Origin: an archaeon
GTDB lineage: Archaea > Hydrothermarchaeota > Hydrothermarchaeia > Hydrothermarchaeales > Hydrothermarchaeaceae
Assembly (NCBI GenBank): GCA_018830205.1
Contig: JAHJSX010000134.1
Coordinates: forward strand, 1-5,115
DNA length: 5,115 nucleotides
Direction: 5' to 3'
Part shown: positions 1-3,986 of the stretch, piece after piece
Layout: each line of letters begins with the position of its first letter
How positions within the stretch are numbered: the first letter of the stretch is position 1
The notes under the pieces: model-generated
Told to the model about the DNA's origin: nothing
What the model saw: only the letters and a program-made list of their open reading frames with translations
The model's database searches: none
Position numbers and translations under genes: made by a program

Positions 1-804
1 GCAGTAAAAAAATGCAAGTCGCCAGTCTTTCATGCCGAAGACGCGGGAACAATCGAAAGAAACAAGAAATACATCAAAGGAGGGGACTTTCTGGCGCACG
101 GCCAGATAAGGGAGCCAAGGGCCGAGGAACTCGCGGTAAAAAAAGTAGCAGAAATTGCCCAAAGGCTCGAAAAAAGGGTGCACATCTGCCATATCTCATC
201 CAGGAAGGGCCTGGCACAATTAAATAATTTCACATCAAGTGAGGCCACCCCGCACCACCTGCTTTTAACCGAGACCGATTTAAAAGAGAAAAAGGGCGTA
301 GCCAAGACAAACCCCCCTCTTAGGTCACACCTTGATTTAAAGATGCTCTGGGAGGCGCTAAGAGCAGGCAGGATACAGATTATAGCAAGCGACCACGCAC
401 CCCACATTGAGAGTGAAAAAGAAAAAGGGGTGCTTGAGGCTCCTTCAGGAATCCCGAATCTCGATGTAATGTCCAAACTCTTTTTGACCCTCGTCAACAA
501 GGGCACAATCCCGCTTCCCGCCCTCGCAACGCTCATGTGCACGAATCCTGCAAGGATTTTTAACATCGAGCAAAAGGGGGAGATAGCCGCTGGAAAAGAT
601 GCCGACATCCTGATTCTTGACATGGAGAAAACTGGCAAAATCGACCCAACCGAGTTCTACTCAAAGGCAAAATACTCGCCATTTGAGGGATGGAAGACAA
701 AGGGGGCGGTAGAAACAGTAATCTTGCGGGGGAAGGTGGCCTTTGAAGACGATGATTTTAATATTAAAAAAGGGCATGGAAAAATGATAGGAGGTAAAGC
801 ATGA
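1..804 (+). CDS. pyrC: Dihydroorotase, class I (5'-truncated by window edge)
   Basis: Dihydroorotase reversibly cyclises N-carbamoyl-L-aspartate to dihydroorotate, the third step of de novo pyrimidine synthesis in the cytoplasm. The frame is open from base 1 and gives 267 visible residues before TGA at 802-804. Class I enzymes are usually about 420-430 residues, so roughly 150-160 N-terminal residues, including the first HxH metal pair, lie outside the window. Visible signature motifs, numbered from the first visible codon, are HAED (His11, expected metal ligand), HICHISS (His64, expected metal ligand), the EATPHHLLL block (85-86), NPPLR (Asn104 and Arg108, expected to hold the substrate) and SDHAPH (Asp131, expected catalytic/metal residue). 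The combination of TPHH, NPPLR and DHAPH separates dihydroorotase from hydantoinase and allantoinase. The stop overlaps the ATG of the next gene (ATGA, 801-804), indicating an operon with translational coupling. Function is assigned by motif recognition from family knowledge. Confidence 0.95.
   Translation, partial: AVKKCKSPVFHAEDAGTIERNKKYIKGGDFLAHGQIREPRAEELAVKKVAEIAQRLEKRVHICHISSRKGLAQLNNFTSSEATPHHLLLTETDLKEKKGVAKTNPPLRSHLDLKMLWEALRAGRIQIIASDHAPHIESEKEKGVLEAPSGIPNLDVMSKLFLTLVNKGTIPLPALATLMCTNPARIFNIEQKGEIAAGKDADILILDMEKTGKIDPTEFYSKAKYSPFEGWKTKGAVETVILRGKVAFEDDDFNIKKGHGKMIGGKA
790..795 (+). promoter_or_regulatory. Shine-Dalgarno site for the DUF4177-like gene
   Basis: GGAGGT lies 5 bases before the ATG at 801, inside the last codons of pyrC. 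It is a near-perfect match to the archaeal anti-Shine-Dalgarno sequence and is the main support for the short gene that follows. Confidence 0.75.
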
Positions 805-950
805 AATTCGAGTACTCACTGATGAATATGACGCATCCAAAAGAGCGAGGCATAATTGCCCAGGAAAGCGTACTAAATAAGATGGGAAGGGACGGCTGGG
901 AGCTCGTCGGAATTGACGGCGAGTGGTATATATTCAAAAGAGCTATTTAG
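801..950 (+). CDS. DUF4177-like small protein (49 aa)
   Basis: A 49-residue protein, acidic to neutral, with no signal peptide or membrane segment. It begins MKFEYSLMNM and ends WYIFKRAI. The layout is that of the DUF4177 family: a short N-terminal strand beginning with Phe/Tyr-Glu-Tyr, a helix (about 19-30), the hallmark GWELVGI (32-38) and a final YIFKR strand (43-47). The family is small and its biochemical function is not established. The start is supported by GGAGGT at 790-795 and the ATGA overlap with pyrC, so it is probably translated by termination-reinitiation on the pyrC mRNA. Its last 8 bases overlap the 3' end of the histone gene on the opposite strand. A role linked to pyrimidine synthesis would be guesswork, because coupling shows only co-expression. 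The DUF4177 match is by eye from the GWELV and FKR signatures. Confidence 0.8.
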   Translation: MKFEYSLMNMTHPKERGIIAQESVLNKMGRDGWELVGIDGEWYIFKRAI

Positions 951-1152
951 TTGCGAGCTTTATGTCGCTTGCCTTTACGGTCTTTCTGCCGGCGTGCCTG
1001 GCGTATTTCCCTGCTTCTTCAGATATCTCTGCTCCAATTTGTGCAAGCTCTGCAGCAAGCTCTTCGGCAGCGTCTGTGCCTACCCGAAGGCCCGAATTTC
1101 CTGGAGCGGTTCTAATAATCCTATCCGCAGCGGCTATTGGTACATCACTCAT
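943..1152 (-). CDS. Archaeal histone (HMf-like, 69 aa)
   Basis: A DNA-packaging protein expected to form histone-fold dimers and longer stacks that wrap DNA. The 69-residue chain (from ATG at 1150-1152) has the usual order: PIAAADRIIR (helix 1, about 5-14), a loop, a long central helix TDAAEELAAELAQIGAEISEEAGKYARHA in two stretches (about 26-54), and GRKTVKASDIKLA (55-67) with the invariant RKT DNA-contact/loop motif. Another in-frame ATG at 1165-1167 would add MWSDK, but the internal start is chosen because GGAGTGAT lies 6-7 bases upstream and because HMf-type histones begin a few residues before PIA. Compared with HMfB, as I recall its sequence, loop 1 (RTAPGNSGLRVG) is about 3 residues longer and the tail after the last helix is about 4 shorter. 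The gene has its own promoter-like region upstream and converges on the DUF4177-like gene, overlapping it by 8 bp. Confidence 0.95.
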   Translation of the reverse strand: MSDVPIAAADRIIRTAPGNSGLRVGTDAAEELAAELAQIGAEISEEAGKYARHAGRKTVKASDIKLATK

Positions 1153-1155
1153 TTT

Positions 1156-1163
1156 ATCACTCC
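1156..1163 (-). promoter_or_regulatory. Shine-Dalgarno site deciding the histone start
   Basis: On the minus strand this reads GGAGTGAT, close to the consensus GGAGGTGAT, and ends 3 bases before the ATG at 1152. It overlaps the alternative upstream ATG (1165-1167), which would itself lack a ribosome binding site, so it favours the 69-residue start. Confidence 0.7.
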
Positions 1164-1184
1164 ACATCGTAAATAAATGAGTTA

Positions 1185-1194
1185 TAATATAAAT
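1185..1194 (-). promoter_or_regulatory. Putative TATA box for the histone gene
   Basis: The minus strand reads ATTTATATTA, a good match to the archaeal TATA box, within the AT-rich 69-base gap between hdrB and the histone gene. It is preceded by an A-rich stretch that could act as the TFB-recognition element. Its centre is about 37 bases from the histone ATG, which predicts a leader of roughly 10-12 bases just containing the Shine-Dalgarno site. Position and sequence are seen; activity is inferred. Confidence 0.5.
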
Positions 1195-1210
1195 AATTTT
1201 ATGATATTTT

Positions 1211-1219
1211 TCTAAAAAG
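1211..1219 (-). terminator. Possible T-rich terminator after hdrB
   Basis: Immediately after the hdrB stop the minus strand has a TTTTT run, followed by other AT-rich sequence. Archaeal RNA polymerase can terminate at short T-runs without a hairpin. The run is short, so some readthrough into the histone gene is plausible. Confidence 0.3.
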
Positions 1220-1221
1220 AA

Positions 1222-2097
1222 CTACAATTTAAGAGATTTTAGCAAATTCTGGGTAGATATAAAATTTTTATCCAATCCGAGTTTTTTAGGGCCAATACCA
1301 AGTGAGAGGCCGATAAGCTGGGTGAAATAGAGGATAGGCATTTCAATTTTTTCGTTATATTCTTTTTCGACATCGATTTGCCGCCCGTCGAGGGCCAGGT
1401 GGCAGAGGGGGCAGGCTGTTATGATGCAGTCAGCGCCAGCGTCTTTTGCTTCTTTTAAGATTTCGTGGGTCAGGTTTAGCATGACCTCTTTGTTTGTAAG
1501 AATTAATCCTCCGCCGCAGCACTTGACCTTTGAGGCAAAGGGCACCACTTCCCCGCCCAGGGTGGTAATTATTCTGTCAAGGCCGGTCGGGTTTTCCGGG
1601 CTATCGAGTTTTTCATCCCTTGGCGGCTTTAGCATCACGCATCCATAATATGGCACGACCTTCAGCCCGTCAAGCGGTTTTTTGACACGCTCTGCCAGTT
1701 TTTCAAGCCCAAGCTCGTTTACAATCACGTATGCCGGGTGTTTTACATCAATGCTGCCTTTTAACTCAAGGCCTGTTCCGTCGAGTGCCTTGTTTACCTT
1801 GTCAAGGGTGTCGGGGTCTTTCTTCACTGCGTCGCGGGCCTTCCAGAGCTTCAGGTAGCATTCAGGGCACGGCGCCATAACGTCAAGCTCAAGTTTCTCG
1901 CTCATGGCCAGGTTTCTTGCAGGAAGCGCAAGTGAGAGAAGATAGTCCTTTGAAGAGGCAACCGACGAACCGCAGCAGTTCCAGTCCCCAAGGTCACAAA
2001 GCTCGATATCAAGGGCCTTGAATACCTCTTTTGTTGACATGTCGTATTCAGTACCCGTTGATTCAAGCGAGCATCCGGGATAATATGCGAGCTTCAC
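1222..2097 (-). CDS. hdrB: Heterodisulfide reductase subunit B (HdrB-like)
   Basis: The catalytic subunit of HdrABC-type heterodisulfide reductases, which reduces a disulfide (CoM-S-S-CoB in methanogens) at two non-cubane [4Fe-4S] clusters; cytoplasmic. The 291 residues carry both cysteine-rich CCG domains in full. Domain 1 has Cys9, Cys41-Cys42 and Cys77/Cys80 (C-X31-CC-X34-CxxC). Domain 2 has Cys153, Cys193-Cys194 and Cys229/Cys232 (C-X39-CC-X34-CxxC). Length is normal for HdrB and no membrane segment is seen. The start is GTG (2095-2097), chosen because it gives the family's N-terminus MKLAYYPGCSLE, sits 7 bases after GGAGG and overlaps the hdrC stop in a GTGA. The pair is therefore translationally coupled. 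No hdrA, hydrogenase or formate dehydrogenase gene is in the window, so the electron donor is unknown. In a non-methanogen the substrate could be another disulfide; the sequence does not settle this. Confidence 0.93.
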   Translation of the reverse strand: MKLAYYPGCSLESTGTEYDMSTKEVFKALDIELCDLGDWNCCGSSVASSKDYLLSLALPARNLAMSEKLELDVMAPCPECYLKLWKARDAVKKDPDTLDKVNKALDGTGLELKGSIDVKHPAYVIVNELGLEKLAERVKKPLDGLKVVPYYGCVMLKPPRDEKLDSPENPTGLDRIITTLGGEVVPFASKVKCCGGGLILTNKEVMLNLTHEILKEAKDAGADCIITACPLCHLALDGRQIDVEKEYNEKIEMPILYFTQLIGLSLGIGPKKLGLDKNFISTQNLLKSLKL

Positions 2098-2687
2098 TTT
2101 TCCCCCTCCATCTTGCGGATGTTATCATAAATTATTTTAAGCTGCTCAGGGCGTCTGAAACTATGGGGCAGGAATGCCATCTTTCCCTTTTTGACAAGTC
2201 CCATGCCAAGGGGAATGTCTTTTGAGAGCGACTTTAGGGCACCCGGTATTGACTTTTCCGAACGGCCTGCGAACCTTAGCATTAGTTCTGGTTCATAAAT
2301 CCTGCCGTGGTCCATCGCGACCTCCAAAAAGGAGTTGTAGAATGCAGGCCCCTTTTTGTTTTGAGGCGTTATGCCTTCTCTTATGGCAATATTTTTAAGC
2401 GCCCCCATGACCGATGTGATTTCAACGCCCCTCGGGCACCTGCTCTGGCAGGTAAAGCACGATGCGCAGACCCAGATCGTTCCGCTTTGCAGAACTTGCT
2501 CCCTCATACCGAGGTTTACCATCCGCATAATCTGGCGGGGCGTAAAGTCCATGGCATACACTGTCGGGCACCCCGCGGTGCACGTACCGCACTGAAAGCA
2601 CACGTTTGCCTTCTTTCCTCCGGCACCAATTATCTCTTTTGCGAAGTTTGGGTCGCAGTCTTTAAGCTTGATTGTCTCGATTTCCAT
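2094..2687 (-). CDS. hdrC: Heterodisulfide reductase subunit C (HdrC-like)
   Basis: The small ferredoxin-like subunit that passes electrons to HdrB; cytoplasmic. The 197 residues contain two classical [4Fe-4S] motifs: Cys30/33/36/40 (CFQCGTCTAGCP) and Cys74/77/80/84 (CASCFTCQSRCPRG), both complete. The motifs are embedded in helical segments typical of HdrC, including TPRQIMRMVNLG between them. The C-terminal third, from about residue 110, lacks cysteines and is the usual partner-binding tail. Length is close to the 185-195 residues of known HdrC proteins. Cys11 is an additional cysteine outside the cluster motifs. The gene precedes hdrB with a 4-base overlap, the standard hdrCB order. A 44-base gap separates it from the aminotransferase and holds a TATA-like box, so hdrCB may start its own transcript. 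Only a weak GGCGGG precedes the ATG. Because HdrC-like proteins also occur with FlxABCD and other oxidoreductases, the partner is uncertain. Confidence 0.92.
   Translation of the reverse strand: MEIETIKLKDCDPNFAKEIIGAGGKKANVCFQCGTCTAGCPTVYAMDFTPRQIMRMVNLGMREQVLQSGTIWVCASCFTCQSRCPRGVEITSVMGALKNIAIREGITPQNKKGPAFYNSFLEVAMDHGRIYEPELMLRFAGRSEKSIPGALKSLSKDIPLGMGLVKKGKMAFLPHSFRRPEQLKIIYDNIRKMEGEK
2102..2109 (-). promoter_or_regulatory. Shine-Dalgarno site for hdrB GTG start
   Basis: The minus strand reads GGAGGGGG within the last codons of hdrC, with GGAGG (2105-2109) 7 bases before the GTG at 2097. It supports the GTG start and coupled translation with hdrC. Confidence 0.7.
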
Positions 2688-2710
2688 CTTTCCCGCCTAG
2701 AAGTTGTTCA

Positions 2711-2720
2711 TAATTATAAA
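2711..2720 (-). promoter_or_regulatory. Putative TATA box for hdrCB
   Basis: The minus strand reads TTTATAATTA in the 44-base gap between the aminotransferase and hdrC. Its centre is about 28 bases before the hdrC ATG, which would place transcription start within a few bases of the ATG. That fits the lack of a good Shine-Dalgarno site. The flanking sequence is AT-rich, so chance matches are likely, and readthrough from the aminotransferase gene is an alternative. Confidence 0.4.
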
Positions 2721-2729
2721 TGATAATTA
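2711..2729. repeat. AT-rich inverted repeat before hdrC
   Basis: A perfect 7-base inverted repeat, TAATTAT, then 5 bases, then ATAATTA, overlies the putative hdrCB TATA box. It could be an operator for a dimeric regulator or a weak hairpin after the aminotransferase gene. In sequence this AT-rich it may also be coincidence. Confidence 0.35.
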
Positions 2730-2731
2730 CA

Positions 2732-3889
2732 TTATAAAAACTTTTTAGATAACTGCTCTATACGCACCATTGCTTCTTCTATGTCTTCCATCGATGCAGC
2801 ATAAGCACATCTTACAAAACCCTTGCCGGATTCTCCAAAAGCGGTACCTGGAACTACTGCAACCTTCTTTTCCTTCAAAAGTTTCTTTGAGAATTCCTCA
2901 GAGGTTAGCCCTGTTGACTCAATATTTGGAAAGGCATAGAAAGCACCCTTTGGCGTAAAGCATGTAAGCCCGATTTCGTTGAGCCTTTTTACAATTAAAA
3001 GACGCCTCCGGTTGTACTCTTCCTTCATCTCATTTAGGGCCTTCTCACCCCTTCTCAGGGCCTCGATTCCGGCCATCTGCGCGGTTATGGGCGCACACAT
3101 TGCTGAATACTGGTGAATCTTAAGCATCCCCTCTGTTATTTCGGGGCTCGCCATAGAATACCCAATCCGAAAGCCAGTCATAGCATGGGACTTGGAAAGA
3201 CCGTTAAGATAGATTGTCATGTCTTTCATACCGTTCAGGGTAGCAAAGCATGTGTGCTTCCCTTCATAAGTTAGCCTGTCGTATATCTCATCTGATATAA
3301 CAATCAGGTCGTGCTCGACTGCGACGTCGGCAATAGCTTCAAGTTCTTTCTTTGTCATCACCGCGCCTGTTGGGTTATTGGGATAGCTTAAAATGATCGC
3401 CCTGGTCTTTTTTGTGACCTTCTTTTGTACGTCCTCAGGCATCAGCTTAAAATCGTTTTCTACCCCGGTAGGGATTGTCACAGGCAATCCACCCGCAAGT
3501 GTCGTAATGGGCGAGTACGAAACAAAGCATGGCTCTGGTATTATTACCTCATCGCCCGGATTTAGGATTGCCCGCAGCGCAAGGTCAAAGCCCTCGCTGA
3601 CGCCGGCCGTGACAAGAATTTCGCCCTCAGGATTGTAATCAAGGCCGTAATGCCTTCTCGTGTAATCCGAGATTTCTTCCCGAAGCTCAAGCAGGCCATA
3701 GTTTGATGTGTACATGGTGTACCCATGCTCAAGGGAGTATATACAGGCCTCGCGGATATGCCATGGTGTCACAAAGTCAGGCTCGCCAACTCCAAGCGAT
3801 ATGACATCATCCATACCCATGGTCAGCTCAAAGAACTCCCTGATTCCTGATTTTGGAATCCCGGTTACCTTGTCTGAGACGTGCTTCAT
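2732..3889 (-). CDS. PLP-dependent class I/II aminotransferase
   Basis: A fold-type I aminotransferase that moves an amino group between an amino acid and a 2-oxoacid using pyridoxal phosphate; cytoplasmic. The 385 residues are full length for the AspB/aromatic-aminotransferase group. Landmarks in order: GVGEPDF (33-39), YTSNYGLLELR (60-70), PNNPTG (170-175, Asn172 near the PLP ring), SDEIYD (199-204, Asp200 for the PLP nitrogen and Tyr203), SKSHAMTGFRIGY with the Schiff-base Lys233 and phosphate-binding Arg241, and Arg360 in GFVRCAYA, which should bind the substrate carboxylate. All expected catalytic residues are present. Substrate is not fixed by these motifs: aspartate, aromatic amino acids and alanine are all possible. 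The ATG at 3887-3889 has no Shine-Dalgarno site but a T-rich TATA-like element about 29 bases upstream, suggesting a leaderless mRNA. It lies between the cytochrome and hdrC on the same strand, with no evident functional link to either. Confidence 0.93.
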   Translation of the reverse strand: MKHVSDKVTGIPKSGIREFFELTMGMDDVISLGVGEPDFVTPWHIREACIYSLEHGYTMYTSNYGLLELREEISDYTRRHYGLDYNPEGEILVTAGVSEGFDLALRAILNPGDEVIIPEPCFVSYSPITTLAGGLPVTIPTGVENDFKLMPEDVQKKVTKKTRAIILSYPNNPTGAVMTKKELEAIADVAVEHDLIVISDEIYDRLTYEGKHTCFATLNGMKDMTIYLNGLSKSHAMTGFRIGYSMASPEITEGMLKIHQYSAMCAPITAQMAGIEALRRGEKALNEMKEEYNRRRLLIVKRLNEIGLTCFTPKGAFYAFPNIESTGLTSEEFSKKLLKEKKVAVVPGTAFGESGKGFVRCAYAASMEDIEEAMVRIEQLSKKFL

Positions 3890-3914
3890 AGAAGCAAACT
3901 AGGGCAATTGTCAG

Positions 3915-3921
3915 TAAAAAA
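3915..3921 (-). promoter_or_regulatory. Weak TATA-like element for the aminotransferase gene
   Basis: The minus strand reads TTTTTTA about 29 bases before the ATG at 3889. The spacing is right for a leaderless transcript, and no Shine-Dalgarno site is present. The match to the TATA consensus is poor, because the whole upstream gap is rich in T-runs. Confidence 0.3.
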
Positions 3922-3933
3922 CCTTGCTATGCT

Positions 3934-3986
3934 AAAAAAAGGGGTAAAAAAATAAAAAAAAGGAAAAAAGGAGGGATTACCTCCTT
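3934..3986 (-). terminator. Hairpin plus T-tract terminator of the cytochrome gene
   Basis: On the minus strand a perfect 7-bp stem, AAGGAGG/CCTCCTT (3980-3986 with 3968-3974), has a 5-base loop TAATC that contains the stop codon of the cytochrome gene. It is followed by T6, T8, T7 and T7 tracts across 3934-3969. The T-tracts alone are a strong archaeal termination signal, and the stem makes it resemble a bacterial intrinsic terminator. The stem also encodes the last basic residues of the protein. It separates the cytochrome transcript from the aminotransferase gene. Confidence 0.75.

Noticed and set aside
30..638. 202-codon open frame on the minus strand
   Set aside because: It lies antisense to the dihydroorotase frame, whose motifs are unmistakable, and its product looks like a random Ser/Ala/Phe-rich shadow.
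1165..1167. Upstream ATG as the histone start (74 residues)
   Set aside because: It overlaps the Shine-Dalgarno site of the internal ATG, has none of its own, and would add MWSDK, which histones of this type lack.
913..1180. Two overlapping plus-strand open frames of 85-87 codons
   Set aside because: They are antisense to the histone gene, and their Cys/Ser/Ala-rich products resemble no family.
2307..2723. 138-codon open frame on the plus strand
   Set aside because: It is antisense to hdrC, which carries two complete iron-sulfur motifs; it has no ribosome site or recognisable domain.
3914..3969. Poly-A/T runs as a repeat element or origin
   Set aside because: The runs fit a T-rich transcription terminator directly after the cytochrome stop; there are no iterated repeats or origin-box motifs.
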